A stretch of 64,000 nt of DNA from Desulfosarcina widdelii. GTDB lineage: Bacteria > Desulfobacterota > Desulfobacteria > Desulfobacterales > Desulfosarcinaceae. Below the pieces are notes generated by a model that was not told the origin of the DNA, searched no databases, and worked only from the letters and a program-made list of their open reading frames with translations. The stretch is from contig NZ_AP021875.1 in assembly GCF_009688965.1 (NCBI RefSeq), positions 682,001 through 746,000 of the forward strand, read 5' to 3'. Made by a program: the position numbers and the translations under genes. This document shows positions 50,286 through 60,278 of this stretch, one piece after another (the stretch's first letter is position 1; each line of letters opens with the position of its first letter).

Positions 50286-53200
50286 ATGAAATCGTTGATC
50301 ATGAAAATATTCAAGTACTTTCTCTTTCTGTTGCTTACGGCACTGGTTCTGCTGCTGATTTTCGGCGGGGTGTTGATGATCGGATGGCCGTTGTGGGTGG
50401 GGATCTTTTTCGTGATCGGTTTGCTTGGCCTCATCCTGGGCTTCGTTTTCATCAAGAAACTGATGGCCCGCAAAAACGAGCAGCGCTTCGTCCAGCAGAT
50501 CATCGCCCAGGACGACTCACGCATCAAGAATCTTTCCGCCGGAGACCAGACAGGTTCGAAGGAACTTCAGGGCCGCTGGAAGGAAGCCATCGAAGCCCTG
50601 CGGAAGTCTCATCTGAAAAAATTCGGCAATCCGCTGTACGTCCTGCCCTGGTACATGATCATCGGAGAAAGTGGATGCGGAAAGACCACGGCCATCAAAG
50701 GTGCCGACCTTTCATCCCCCTTTGCCGAGGTTACCCGTGCTTCGGGAATTTCCGGCACCCGCAACTGCGATTGGTGGTTTTTCGAGCAGGCCATCATTCT
50801 GGATACCGCCGGCCGCTACGCCATCCCCGTGGATCAGGGACGCGATCGGGACGAGTGGCAGAAATTTCTTTCTCTGCTGGCCAAGTTCAGAAAGCGCGAG
50901 CCGCTCAACGGCCTAGTGGTTGCCGTGGCCGCGGATCGGCTCCTGGAGGCAGACGCCGCCAGACTGGAGGCGGACGGGAAAAGCATTCGCCAGCGCATCG
51001 ACGAGTTGATGCGCGTGCTAGGGGCTAAATTTCCCGTTTATGTGATGTTGACCAAGTGCGATCTGGTCCAGGGGGCTGTCAAGTTTTGCGACAGCCTGGA
51101 CGATTCCACGCTGCAGCAGGCCATGGGCCGGCTGAACGCCTCCTTGTCCGCGGATACCAGGGACTTTTCCGGCAGGACCGTACGGTCCGTATCCGAGCGC
51201 CTCAAAGAGCTTCGCCTGCTGATCCTGAACCTGATCGGAGCACGGACGAAGCGGGTCGATCCTTCTCTGCTGATCTTTCCGGAAGAACTCGAAAAACTGG
51301 AGCCGGGCCTGAGCGCCTTCATGCGCGGGGCTTTCCAGGAAAACCCCTATCAGGAAAGCCCGATCCTGCGGGGAATCTATTTTTCCAGCGGGCGGCAGGA
51401 GGGAACGCCGTACTCGCATTTTCTCAACGCCATGGGATTGATCGGTGAAAAGGACGTTTTGCCGGGAACCAATCGGGGGCTTTTCCTGCACGATTTCTTC
51501 TCGCGGATTCTACCGGCGGACCGGGGATTGTTCGCACCCACCCAGAAAACCATCGAATGGAGCCGGTTGACCAAAAGCCTTGGATTGACGGCCTGGGTAG
51601 CTGTCGTCATCGCCCTGTGCGGACTGCTCAGTTTCTCTTTCGTGAAAAACTTGAAAACCTTGCGGGATGTTTCCAGCCAGTTCTCAAAGCCGCCTGTCCT
51701 CCAGGGGGAGTTGACCACGGACGTGCTGACCCTGGATCGTTTCCGGCAGGCCGTGGCCCGGGTACAGGAACAGAACGCCCATTGGTGGATTCCCCGCATG
51801 GGGCTGACAGAGAGCAACCGCGTCGAAGCCGGATTGAAGCAGCGCTACTGCGATATCTTCAGCGCCGGGTTTTTAAAGGATTTCGATGTGCGCATGGCTG
51901 AACGCATGACCCGGTTCAGCGCCGCTACCCCATCGGCGGTCATGGGCCATCATGTGATGCACCTGGCCCGCCGGATCAATCTGCTCCACCTTCGCATGGA
52001 GGTCGCCGATTTCGAAAAGCTTGCGGCCATGCCGGCAACCCCGTATCCATCCGAGCTTCTCGATGTACAGACGATCGAGGAAATATCGGGAAAACTGTCC
52101 GAACTTTACCTGTACTATCTGCTGTGGCGAGAATCGGATACTTCGCTCAACGACGAACTGAAAGATTTGCAGACCTGGCTCAAACATATCCTCACCCTGC
52201 AAGGCGCACGACTCAACTGGCTGGTGGACTGGGTGAATGTCAACGGCGAAGTCGCCGGGATCGCCGCTTCAGATTATTGGGGTGAGCTGAATCCCGATCC
52301 CGATGAAGTGGTCGTTGCACCGGCCTTTACCGCCAAAGGCCGCTTGGCGGTGGACGGGTATATCGGTGAGATTGAGCAGGCCCTGTTCGATCCTCTGGCC
52401 ATCGGATCACAGAAGCTGGACTTCGACCGCTGGTACGAAAACGGATATATCGCCGCCTGGAGCACCTTTGCCGCCTATTTCCCCTCGGCGGCGCTGCACC
52501 TTAAAGACCGCGATCAATGGAAGCAGGTCGGCAGCCTCATGCCCGATGAAAAAGGTCCGTACCTGGCATTATTGAACAATATGGTCGGAGAACTGAGTGC
52601 CGTACCCCGGGATGAAAACCTGCCGGCCTGGGTGGATCTGGTTTCGCGATTCAGCCAGGTCAAGACCGAGGCCAAGGCCGACGGCAAGGCCGTCAAGGCG
52701 GCCAAGGGCATCCTCGGCCAGGCGACCCAGACGGTAAAATCCAAAATGGGACGAGTAGGTACTGCGGCTGGACGAACCAGCGAGGATCTTTTCAGCTTCG
52801 AGGACCGCGTTGCCGCCGGCAAAGCCTACAACCAGTATCGTGCGGCCTTGAACGAATTGATGCCCATGATCGATTCCCGAAAGGTGGCCTTTAAAATGGC
52901 CTCCGATCTGTACAGCGGAGATCCGGCAGAAGGCGAATCGGCGTTTTTCAAGGTCCAGCGAGCCCAGAAAACGCTCCAAGGGCTGATGGGCAGAAAGAAC
53001 AAGGATACGGACGTGTTCTGGAACCTTGTCGAAGGGCCGGCTCTTTTTTACCATCGATACGCGGTACAAGAGGCTCAGTGCCATCTGCAAAGCCTTTGGG
53101 AAAAGGATGTCTACCTGGAAGTCCAGGATCTGCCCAGGGGGACGAATCTGAACCAACTTCTCATGGGCGCCAATGGATATGCGGTCGCCTTTCTGAAAGG

Positions 53201-53780
53201 ACCTGCCGAACCGTTTATCGGACGCAGTCGGGGCAAGGGGTATTTTGCCAGAAAGGTAAATGGCGTGGCCCTCGATCTGGATACCGGTTTTCTGACCTTC
53301 CTCACCAGAGGGGCCAGCGTGGCCAAACCGGTGGCGTCGGAATACCGGGTAACCGTCAAGGCCTACCCCACCGATGCCAACAAGGACGCGGCCATCAAGC
53401 CCCATGCCACTTCTCTCGAACTGAAATGCGGTGACGAGAAGAACCGGCTGCTCAACCTGCACTATCCCGTTAAGAAGACCTTTCGGTGGTCGCCGCGCGA
53501 TTGCGGCGACGTGGTCTTCAAGATTGAAATCGGAAATCTGGTCCTGACCAAGACCTACGAAGGGTACCAGGGATTCGCTAAATTTCTGAAAGACTTTCAA
53601 ACCGGACAGCGGACCTTCCGTCCCGACGATTTCCCCGGTTCGGCAGCGGCCCTGAAACGAATGGGCATTAAATTTATTACCCCGCGGTACCAGTTTTCCG
53701 GCCACCAAAAGGTGATCCAACTGTTGCGGGCAACGCCGGGCCGCGTGCCCCAGGAAATCGCGTCATGCTGGGGAAACTGA
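50286..53780 (+). CDS. tssM: TssM (IcmF-like) T6SS inner-membrane ATPase-like protein
   Basis: 1164 residues. Two N-terminal membrane helices (about residues 8-30 and 34-57) precede a cytoplasmic domain with an intact Walker A, GESGCGKT (residues 127-134); a third helix lies near 435-455. The long periplasmic part ends with the beta-rich TssM C-domain (DFPGSAAALKRMGIKF and around) that binds TssJ. TssM spans the periplasm and forms the channel of the secretion complex. Length matches the family. The intact P-loop suggests nucleotide binding, which is lost in some homologs. It overlaps tagF by 16 bases. Confidence 0.95.
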   Translation: MKSLIMKIFKYFLFLLLTALVLLLIFGGVLMIGWPLWVGIFFVIGLLGLILGFVFIKKLMARKNEQRFVQQIIAQDDSRIKNLSAGDQTGSKELQGRWKEAIEALRKSHLKKFGNPLYVLPWYMIIGESGCGKTTAIKGADLSSPFAEVTRASGISGTRNCDWWFFEQAIILDTAGRYAIPVDQGRDRDEWQKFLSLLAKFRKREPLNGLVVAVAADRLLEADAARLEADGKSIRQRIDELMRVLGAKFPVYVMLTKCDLVQGAVKFCDSLDDSTLQQAMGRLNASLSADTRDFSGRTVRSVSERLKELRLLILNLIGARTKRVDPSLLIFPEELEKLEPGLSAFMRGAFQENPYQESPILRGIYFSSGRQEGTPYSHFLNAMGLIGEKDVLPGTNRGLFLHDFFSRILPADRGLFAPTQKTIEWSRLTKSLGLTAWVAVVIALCGLLSFSFVKNLKTLRDVSSQFSKPPVLQGELTTDVLTLDRFRQAVARVQEQNAHWWIPRMGLTESNRVEAGLKQRYCDIFSAGFLKDFDVRMAERMTRFSAATPSAVMGHHVMHLARRINLLHLRMEVADFEKLAAMPATPYPSELLDVQTIEEISGKLSELYLYYLLWRESDTSLNDELKDLQTWLKHILTLQGARLNWLVDWVNVNGEVAGIAASDYWGELNPDPDEVVVAPAFTAKGRLAVDGYIGEIEQALFDPLAIGSQKLDFDRWYENGYIAAWSTFAAYFPSAALHLKDRDQWKQVGSLMPDEKGPYLALLNNMVGELSAVPRDENLPAWVDLVSRFSQVKTEAKADGKAVKAAKGILGQATQTVKSKMGRVGTAAGRTSEDLFSFEDRVAAGKAYNQYRAALNELMPMIDSRKVAFKMASDLYSGDPAEGESAFFKVQRAQKTLQGLMGRKNKDTDVFWNLVEGPALFYHRYAVQEAQCHLQSLWEKDVYLEVQDLPRGTNLNQLLMGANGYAVAFLKGPAEPFIGRSRGKGYFARKVNGVALDLDTGFLTFLTRGASVAKPVASEYRVTVKAYPTDANKDAAIKPHATSLELKCGDEKNRLLNLHYPVKKTFRWSPRDCGDVVFKIEIGNLVLTKTYEGYQGFAKFLKDFQTGQRTFRPDDFPGSAAALKRMGIKFITPRYQFSGHQKVIQLLRATPGRVPQEIASCWGN

Positions 53781-54520
53781 TCGGCCGGCCCCGCTGGTCG
53801 TGGGCAGCCTTCGGAAAACATCCGTCGGCCAGGGACTATTTTCAGCTTTATACCCAATTCCCCCTGGCCCAGGCATTTTCCCAATGGGTGGAAAACGGCT
53901 TCGGCCGCCTGCCGGAAACGGTTCGCCGCAACGGCGTTTACTCATGGCGCTTCTGGTCGCGGGGATTGAAAAAGGGAAGTCTGGTCTGCGGGCTGGGGAA
54001 AAGCAGCGGGGACGGTGTGGGCCGCCCTTATCCCCTTGTACTGATCGGCGAGGGGCAGATGGACCGGTGGGAGAGCCACTGGAATCTTCTGCCTTTCGTA
54101 TTGGCCCCGATCTGGGACAAGATGGAGTACACGGCCGCCAGGCGATTGGAAGATCTCGGCCAACTGGAAGCGGAACTGCAGCGGATGGAAAGGCCGACTC
54201 CCGGATGGAAAGAGACGTTCAAGACCATTTCTCACGAGGCGAATGCAGAACATCAGGCATCGATCCACAAAATTGTAATGGCTGAGGTACATGCCAAGGC
54301 GAGAACTCTGGAAACGGAAAGAAAACTGACGATCCCTTTGGATCGACTCGACCATGAGGACCCGTTGCAGATGGCCGGCGCCTGGCATCAGGCACTGAAA
54401 AGCTACTTGCCCGGAACACCCAGCACCGTTTTCATGGGCGGCAGTCTGGAAAACACATTTCTCGTCCTGTTTCTACGGCCACTGGAAGCCGACGATTTTA
54501 TCGATCTGTGGTCGGTATGA
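53765..54520 (+). CDS. tagF: TagF, T6SS-associated regulator
   Basis: 251 residues of the TagF (DUF2094) family. The N-terminus reads WAAFGKHPSARDYFQLY, a diverged form of the usual G-K-L-P-x-R-G-D-F; a central block has GRPYPLVLIGEG, and STVFMGGSLENTFLVLFLRP closes it. In Pseudomonas TagF restrains T6SS firing at the post-translational level together with the threonine phosphorylation pathway (PpkA/PppA/Fha). Start overlaps the end of tssM by 16 bases. Its presence, with threonine-motif and TagH-C-like proteins at the front of the operon, suggests that phosphorylation control operates here. Confidence 0.82.
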   Translation: MLGKLIGRPRWSWAAFGKHPSARDYFQLYTQFPLAQAFSQWVENGFGRLPETVRRNGVYSWRFWSRGLKKGSLVCGLGKSSGDGVGRPYPLVLIGEGQMDRWESHWNLLPFVLAPIWDKMEYTAARRLEDLGQLEAELQRMERPTPGWKETFKTISHEANAEHQASIHKIVMAEVHAKARTLETERKLTIPLDRLDHEDPLQMAGAWHQALKSYLPGTPSTVFMGGSLENTFLVLFLRPLEADDFIDLWSV

Positions 54521-54751
54521 TCCGATTTAATTATAAAAAAAGGGTGTACGGCCAAAAGAGAAAATGGTAGAAATCTTATTGTGCCATGAAAGCGGGAAGC
54601 ATATTTCCATGTAGCATTGGAATCGCCAGTTTGGTCAAAGGTCTGCCGCAGCCGTTCGTTACAGCTTTTGTGTTACACCTTCGTTAACCCGAAAGGTGGC
54701 CCGGCACCACAGAAAGAACCAAGCCGCCCAAAATGTGAGGAAACCTCGACC

Positions 54752-55576
54752 ATGGATCCAAGAGCGCTAATCCAGGATGGAAAAATCGATGATGCCAGGG
54801 CCCTGCTGATCGATCGGATCAAAAAATCGCCCGCCGATCTACAATCGCGGTCCTTGCTCTTTCAGGTCATGCTGCTGTGCGGAGAATGGGACAAGGCCCT
54901 CAGGCAGTTGGAGATCGCCGCCACTCAGCAGGATCCGTCCGGCATGAACGTTGCGGTATATCAGCATCTGATCCAGGCTGAAAAAGAGCGCGCTTTGGTG
55001 GCGGCCGTGCAGCAGCGTCCGACCTTCTTTCCCGATATCCCCGAATACAGCGACGATTTTTTCCAGGCTCTGGAACTATTGAAAAATAAAGACGTCGAAA
55101 AGGCTGCGGCTGTCTTCGATCGCATCGAAACGGCTCTGCCTTCCTTGCAGGGAACCATTAACGGCGAAGCGTTTACAGGGTTCAGAGACACGGATACCAC
55201 CTTGGCCTACTTCATCGAGGCCATCGAATACGAGCGCTACCTGTGGGTGCCCATCGCCAACATCCGCGAACTGGTGATATCCGAACCCAAAACGTTGATT
55301 GACCTGATATGGGCCAAAGGCCGCATTACCACCTGGGAGGGGCTCACCATGGGATGTTTTTTTCCGGCCCTTTATCCCGACTCTTTTACCAGTAATGAAA
55401 ACAACATCCGCTTGGGGCGGTTGACCCGATGGCAGTCCCTGGGAGGGAACTATACAAAGGCAATCGGCCAGCATGTATACGATGTCGGCGACACCGACCG
55501 ATCGATTTTCGAACTGAAAGAGGTTGTTTTTACCCTGAAGGAAACGGATCCCATTGAGAAAAAGGAGGGGCATTGA
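54752..55576 (+). CDS. tagJ: TagJ/ImpE-family T6SS accessory protein
   Basis: 274 residues from the ATG at 54752 (GAGG upstream); an in-frame ATG at 54617 would add 45 residues of poor sequence. The N-terminal TPR-like part (ALIQDGKIDDARALLIDRIK, LLFQVMLLCGEWDKALRQLE) and the C-terminal part (RYLWVPIANIRELVISEPKT, LRDLIWAKG-like LIDLIWAKG, LGRLTRWQSLGG) are those of ImpE/SciE. TagJ binds sheath protein TssB and the N-domain of ClpV in Pseudomonas and helps sheath recycling. It is followed directly by tssA with a TTGA overlap, the usual impE-impA pairing being nearby. Confidence 0.9.
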   Translation: MDPRALIQDGKIDDARALLIDRIKKSPADLQSRSLLFQVMLLCGEWDKALRQLEIAATQQDPSGMNVAVYQHLIQAEKERALVAAVQQRPTFFPDIPEYSDDFFQALELLKNKDVEKAAAVFDRIETALPSLQGTINGEAFTGFRDTDTTLAYFIEAIEYERYLWVPIANIRELVISEPKTLIDLIWAKGRITTWEGLTMGCFFPALYPDSFTSNENNIRLGRLTRWQSLGGNYTKAIGQHVYDVGDTDRSIFELKEVVFTLKETDPIEKKEGH

Positions 55577-56865
55577 TCGATATAGAAAGCATATTGGCGC
55601 CCATTGAGGGTGAAAATCCAGCAGGCGAAAATCTGCGCTACACGCCCACTTACGATGAAATCCAGGAAGCCCGCAGAGAGGATGACGACCTTGATCGGGG
55701 AGAATGGGACCGTGAGGTCAAGACGGCCGACTGGCAAGCGGTCGAACAGCTTGCCGCAGAAGCGCTCACCGAAAAAACCAAAGACATCCAAATTGCCGTC
55801 TGGCTGTTGGAAGCACTGATCAAAATCGACGGTTTTCAGGGATTGGCCATGGGGTTAAAACTGCTGGCCGGCCTGATGGAGAATTTCTGGGAAAATTTAT
55901 ATCCCGAGATCGAAGATGACGACCTGGACTACCGAATCGGCCCCCTGGAGTTCATGAACGACAAGCTCTGGCTCTCCGTTAAGCAGATTCCGCTGACCGA
56001 TCCGGCCTCGGGCTCTGGTTTCGGCTGGATTCAGTGGAAAGAGGCGTCCGAGGTCGGTACCGACGAAAGCGCCATCGCCGAGGGAAAGCTGGGGATTGAT
56101 GCGTTCGAAAAAGCGGTTAACCGGTCCTCAAAGGCATTTTACGCCGAACTCAATGAGCAGATCGAAGCTTGCATCGAATCGTTCACGCATTTCGACAACC
56201 TGCTTGACGAGAAATTCGGCAGCGAGGCACCGCGTACGGCGGACTTCAAGGGAGCATTGGAAGACTGCCAGCGATTTATCGCCAAGTCACTCAAACAGAA
56301 AAAGGAACTCGATCCCGATCCGGAGCCCGAGGAAGCTGCCGGCGATGCCGATTCTCAAGATACTCCGGGTGCGGAAGAAGGCGTATCCATGGCCCCGGGT
56401 GTTGAGACGTCGCAATCGGCGCCGGCATCCGCCGCCGTTCAGGGCCAGATCGTCGTCGGCATGATATCCGATACCGAACCCCACGAGGCGGCCGTATGGA
56501 ACAGCGCCCTGAACGCTTTGAAAAGCCAGGGGATCAAAAATGCGCTGGACATCCTGTTCTCGGCATCGTGCAGCGTTTCCAGTGTTCGTTCGAAGAACCG
56601 GTATCGGTTGCTGATGGCCAAACTTTGCCTTCAGGCGGAAAGACACGATCTGGCCCGACCCATTGCCGAAGAACTCAATACGCTTTTAGAGGAGTTGGGC
56701 CTGGAACGCTGGGAGTCTCCTGTCTGGGTGGGAGATCTTCTCGCAGTTTTGTACCGCTGCCTTATGCAGGAGGACGAAGGCAGCGACGATCGCTACCGGG
56801 CGGAGGATATTTTCAAGAAAATGTGCACAATCGATCCGACACGGGCCTTGCAGCATCGACACTAG
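55573..56865 (+). CDS. tssA: TssA (ImpA-type) T6SS assembly cap protein
   Basis: 430 residues. The ImpA N-terminal domain is clear: ILAPIEGENPAGENLRYTPT, YDEIQEARREDD and GLKLLAGLMENFWENLYPEI with DYRIGPLEFMND. A charged linker follows (about 250-300), then a C-terminal helical domain (SSVRSKNRYRLLMAKLCLQA, LEELGLERWESPVWVGDLLA). TssA primes and caps tube/sheath assembly at the distal end. Start is TTG 55573 with AAGGAGGGG ahead, overlapping the tagJ stop by four bases. Confidence 0.92.
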   Translation: MIDIESILAPIEGENPAGENLRYTPTYDEIQEARREDDDLDRGEWDREVKTADWQAVEQLAAEALTEKTKDIQIAVWLLEALIKIDGFQGLAMGLKLLAGLMENFWENLYPEIEDDDLDYRIGPLEFMNDKLWLSVKQIPLTDPASGSGFGWIQWKEASEVGTDESAIAEGKLGIDAFEKAVNRSSKAFYAELNEQIEACIESFTHFDNLLDEKFGSEAPRTADFKGALEDCQRFIAKSLKQKKELDPDPEPEEAAGDADSQDTPGAEEGVSMAPGVETSQSAPASAAVQGQIVVGMISDTEPHEAAVWNSALNALKSQGIKNALDILFSASCSVSSVRSKNRYRLLMAKLCLQAERHDLARPIAEELNTLLEELGLERWESPVWVGDLLAVLYRCLMQEDEGSDDRYRAEDIFKKMCTIDPTRALQHRH

Positions 56866-56954
56866 AAAGACAGGTGGCGCCAATCCACGTACAATATCCA
56901 TAGAAGAATGCCAAAAAAACAAATTTTTCCACCATAGTTGAAAGGAGGAACACC

Positions 56955-57464
56955 ATGCCGGAAAGCTTGCAACACACATTGGACCGGGTTCGGTCTCCGC
57001 GTGTACAGATTACGTACGATGTCGAAATCGGCGACGCAATCGAGATGAAGGAGATTCCTTTCGTAGTCGGCGTGCTGGCCGACCTGTCCGGAAAGCCGGA
57101 CGAACCGCTGCCCAAAGTGAAAGACAGGAAATTCGTCGAAATCGACCGGGACAACTTCAATCAGGTGCTGGCCGGCATGAAACCGAGGCTTGCCTACCGG
57201 GTCGATAACAAGCTCACCGACGACGACTCCAAAATGGCTGTGGAGCTGCGCTTCAAATCCCTGGACGATTTTCATCCCGAACGGGTGGCCGAGCAGGTGA
57301 CGCCTATCCGCAAAATGGTGGACGCTCGCAAGCGGCTGTCGGATCTTTTGGCAAAGCTGGACGGCAACGACAAGCTCGACGAGCTGTTGCAGGATGTGCT
57401 GGCCAATACCGATTCTATCGAGAAATTGGGAAAGGAGGCCGGCGTAGAGAAGGACGGTGAGTAA
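56955..57464 (+). CDS. tssB: TssB, small T6SS sheath protein
   Basis: 169 residues: SLQHTLDRVRSPRVQITYDV, IPFVVGVLADLSGKPDEPLP, RKFVEIDRDNFNQVLAGMKP and LRFKSLDDFHPERVAEQV are the characteristic TssB/VipA blocks. With TssC it forms the contractile sheath around the Hcp tube. AAAGGAGG precedes the ATG. Length is standard. tssC follows after 87 bases. Confidence 0.96.
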   Translation: MPESLQHTLDRVRSPRVQITYDVEIGDAIEMKEIPFVVGVLADLSGKPDEPLPKVKDRKFVEIDRDNFNQVLAGMKPRLAYRVDNKLTDDDSKMAVELRFKSLDDFHPERVAEQVTPIRKMVDARKRLSDLLAKLDGNDKLDELLQDVLANTDSIEKLGKEAGVEKDGE

Positions 57465-57551
57465 GCCACCTGTTGCCGACGCAGCCGGTAATCGATAATT
57501 CGTTAACGCTGGGTTCGCAATGAATGCGAGCACAGTGATACGGAGGGAACA

Positions 57552-59042
57552 ATGGCAGATCAAGAACAACAGGCCCAGCCCGAAGGGGCCCAGGAAGTCC
57601 AGGAAGAGAAAAGCCTGCTCGATCAGATAATATCCGAGGGACGTCTGGCCCGCGAAGAGAGCCAGAAGGGACACGCTAAGGATCTGATCAGCGAATTTAT
57701 CGGACAGGTCATGGAGGGCACCATTACCATCGCCAAGGATACCGAGGCCATGATCAATGCCCGCATCGCCCAGATCGACAAGCTGATTTCCGACCAGCTC
57801 AACGAAATCATGCACGCCGAGGAATTCCAGAAGCTGGAGGGCTCCTGGCGTGGATTGCACTATCTGGTGAACAAGAGCGAAACCGGCGAGCGAATGAAAA
57901 TCCGGGTGATGAACGTTAACAAGAAGGATCTTCTCAAGGACATGGAAAAGGCCAGCGAGTTCGACCAGTCGGCCATGTTCAAGAAGGTCTACGAGGAGGA
58001 GTTCGGCATGTTCGGCGGCGCCTCTTACGGAGCCCTGATCGGCGACTACGAATTCGGAAACCATCCCCAGGACATGGCTTTGCTCGAAAAAATATCCCAA
58101 GTGGCTGCGGCGGCCCACGCTCCATTCATTTCGGCGGCCGGGTCCAGCCTGTTCAACCTGGACAGCTTCACCGAACTGGGCAACCCCCGGGACCTTTCAA
58201 AAATATTCCAGAGTGCCGAATACGCCAAATGGCGTTCCTTCAGGGATTCGGAGGATTCCCGGTATGTGGCCCTGTGCGTGCCGCACATCCTGATGCGTCA
58301 GCCTTACGGGAAAGCCAACGTTCCGGTCGAAGCCTTCGATTTCGAGGAAAAGGTCGACGGTACGGATCACAGCAAATACCTGTGGGGCAACGCAGCCTAT
58401 GCCCTGGGCACCCGTCTGACGGATGCCTTCGCCAAATACGGCTGGTGTGCCGCCATCCGCGGCGTTGAGGGCGGAGGACTGGTGGAGGGGCTGCCCGTTC
58501 ACACCTTCAAGACCGACGAGGGCGATGTAGCGCTCAAATGCCCCACGGAAATTGCCATCACCGACCGTCGCGAAAAGGAACTGGCCGATCTGGGATTCGT
58601 GCCTTTGGTCCATTGCAAAGGGACCGATTTTGCCGCCTTTTTCAGCACCCAGTCGGCCAACAAACCCAAGGTGTACGACTCGGACGACGCCAATGCCAAT
58701 GCCCGCATGTCCTCCCAGATTCAATATATTATGGCCACGTCGCGTTTTGCCCACTACCTTAAATCCATGATGCGGGACAAGATCGGAAGTTTTATGAGCC
58801 GCAGCGAAGCCGAAAGTTTTCTCAACCGGTGGATTAACAACTATACCCTGGGCGATGCCGATGCCGGCCAGGAGATGAAAGCCAAATACCCGCTGAGTGA
58901 AGCGCGCGTCGATGTTACCGAAATACCCGGGAAAGCAGGTGCGTACCGGGCAGTTGCCTTTTTGAAGCCCCATTACCAGTTGGATGAACTTAGCGTATCC
59001 TTGCGGTTGGTGGCCGACCTGCCGCCGCCGGCCGGTGGATAA
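57552..59042 (+). CDS. tssC: TssC, large T6SS sheath protein
   Basis: 496 residues of the TssC/VipB family: LEGSWRGLHYLVNKSETGER, GASYGALIGDYEFGNHPQDM, FISAAGSSLFNLDSFTELGN, VEGGGLVEGLPVHTF, CPTEIAITDRREKELADLGF and SRSEAESFLNRWINNY in the normal order. It is the major sheath subunit, remodelled by ClpV after contraction. GGAGG lies ahead of the ATG. High conservation and intact length suggest a working system. Confidence 0.97.
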   Translation: MADQEQQAQPEGAQEVQEEKSLLDQIISEGRLAREESQKGHAKDLISEFIGQVMEGTITIAKDTEAMINARIAQIDKLISDQLNEIMHAEEFQKLEGSWRGLHYLVNKSETGERMKIRVMNVNKKDLLKDMEKASEFDQSAMFKKVYEEEFGMFGGASYGALIGDYEFGNHPQDMALLEKISQVAAAAHAPFISAAGSSLFNLDSFTELGNPRDLSKIFQSAEYAKWRSFRDSEDSRYVALCVPHILMRQPYGKANVPVEAFDFEEKVDGTDHSKYLWGNAAYALGTRLTDAFAKYGWCAAIRGVEGGGLVEGLPVHTFKTDEGDVALKCPTEIAITDRREKELADLGFVPLVHCKGTDFAAFFSTQSANKPKVYDSDDANANARMSSQIQYIMATSRFAHYLKSMMRDKIGSFMSRSEAESFLNRWINNYTLGDADAGQEMKAKYPLSEARVDVTEIPGKAGAYRAVAFLKPHYQLDELSVSLRLVADLPPPAGG

Positions 59043-59179
59043 AGCAAGCGTTCATACCCAGGCCTTTCTTGGAAAGGAGGTGCCAACCGGCAGGCGAAAC
59101 GTCAAAATCGAAAAAAGCATTCAACAAAAGCATAATTAATAACCGTGGTCGAGAACCACCCAATAACAGGAGGTTGATT

Positions 59180-59665
59180 ATGAGCGTTGATATGTTCCTT
59201 AAAATCGATGGGATAGACGGAGAATCGTCAGATGACAAGCACAAGGGCGAGGTTGATGTGCTTGCCTGGAGTTGGGGAGCCACCCAGTCCGGGACAACCC
59301 ACATGGGGCAGGGTGGCGGTGGCGGTAAAGCCAATTTTCAGGATGTCAGCGTGACCAAGTATGTCGATAAAGCTTCAGCTAAAATTCTTGAACATGTCGC
59401 CAGTGGAAAGCATATAAAAGAGCTGATTCTTACGGTCCGCAAAGCATCGGGCGATAAACCGCTCGAATATGTCAAACTCACGATGAAGGACGCGATGATC
59501 ACATCGGTTTCCACGGGTGGATCCGGCGGAGAAGACAGGCTGACCGAAAACATCACCATCAATTTCCCAAAATACGAGTATGAGTATGTGCCCCAGAAAC
59601 CGGATGGCAGCGGCGACTCTCCGCTGAAGTCCGGATGGGATATTGCTGCGAACAAGAAATTGTAA
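59180..59665 (+). CDS. hcp: Hcp (TssD), T6SS tube protein
   Basis: 161 residues: MSVDMFLKIDGIDGESSDD, a glycine-rich loop (MGQGGGGGKANFQDVSVTKY), KASAKILEHVASGKHIKELI, VKLTMKDAMITSVSTGG and ENITINFPKYEYEYVPQK. These are the strand-helix-strand pattern of Hcp hexamers that stack as the inner tube and are exported. AGGAGG stands seven bases before the ATG at 59180; longer in-frame starts are unlikely. It lies inside the operon between tssC and tssE, with no second copy in the window. Confidence 0.96.
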   Translation: MSVDMFLKIDGIDGESSDDKHKGEVDVLAWSWGATQSGTTHMGQGGGGGKANFQDVSVTKYVDKASAKILEHVASGKHIKELILTVRKASGDKPLEYVKLTMKDAMITSVSTGGSGGEDRLTENITINFPKYEYEYVPQKPDGSGDSPLKSGWDIAANKKL

Positions 59666-59689
59666 CGATTTCGATGGAACGATTTTGAC

Positions 59690-60154
59690 ATGGACAATGC
59701 TCAGGCGTCTTTGCTGGACAGACTCATCGACACGGATCCGTCCGAATCGCAAGAGTCTGTCCAGCATCGCCTCCTGAATGTGGGACAGGTCAAGGCCAGT
59801 GTGGCCAGGGACCTGGAGAACTTGCTGAACAGCCGGCGAATGATAACCCCTATACCGGAGGGAATGCGTCATCTCGCGGACTCGGTGGTCACCTACGGCC
59901 TGAAAGACTTTACGGCCAAAAATACTGCCAGTATGGATGCCATTCAGGCCATTCGGAAGGATGTGGAACGGGCCACCGCCCTTTTTGAGCCGCGACTGAA
60001 AAACGTAAAAGTTACGGTCGATACCGGCAATCATAAGGAGCGCAACCTGAACTTTCGCATTTCGGCCCTGTTGGTCGTGGATCCGATACGTGAACCGGTG
60101 ACTTTCGACACACACTTCGACGCTATCCAAAAAAAGTATGTGGTAACCGACTGA
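59690..60154 (+). CDS. tssE: TssE, T6SS baseplate gp25-like protein
   Basis: 154 residues with the gp25/lysozyme-like fold pattern: SLLDRLIDTDPSESQESVQ, VARDLENLLNSRRMITPIPE, DSVVTYGLKDFTAKNTAS and AIRKDVERATALFEPRLKNV followed by closing beta strands. TssE is the baseplate wedge component that starts sheath assembly with TssF and TssG. It lies 24 bases behind hcp. The ribosome site is weak. Confidence 0.94.
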   Translation: MDNAQASLLDRLIDTDPSESQESVQHRLLNVGQVKASVARDLENLLNSRRMITPIPEGMRHLADSVVTYGLKDFTAKNTASMDAIQAIRKDVERATALFEPRLKNVKVTVDTGNHKERNLNFRISALLVVDPIREPVTFDTHFDAIQKKYVVTD

Positions 60155-60278
60155 TTCAAATTATAGTTTTGCATGCCAATGCCTCGTCGATAAATTCTTC
60201 TTTAAACCTTGCAACCGGCTGTCTGGCCCGCCTTTCAATAATTTTCACTCTCATGGATTGGATGGATAGACAACATTT

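Noticed and set aside
52569..53720. Long antisense open frame (383 codons) within tssM
   Set aside because: It is a GC-driven shadow of tssM, whose own frame carries Walker A, membrane helices and the family C-domain. The antisense reading has no recognisable motif or ribosome site.
56862..58118. Long antisense open frame (418 codons) across tssB and the start of tssC
   Set aside because: Both sense genes are well-conserved T6SS sheath components; the antisense reading is repetitive and without family resemblance.
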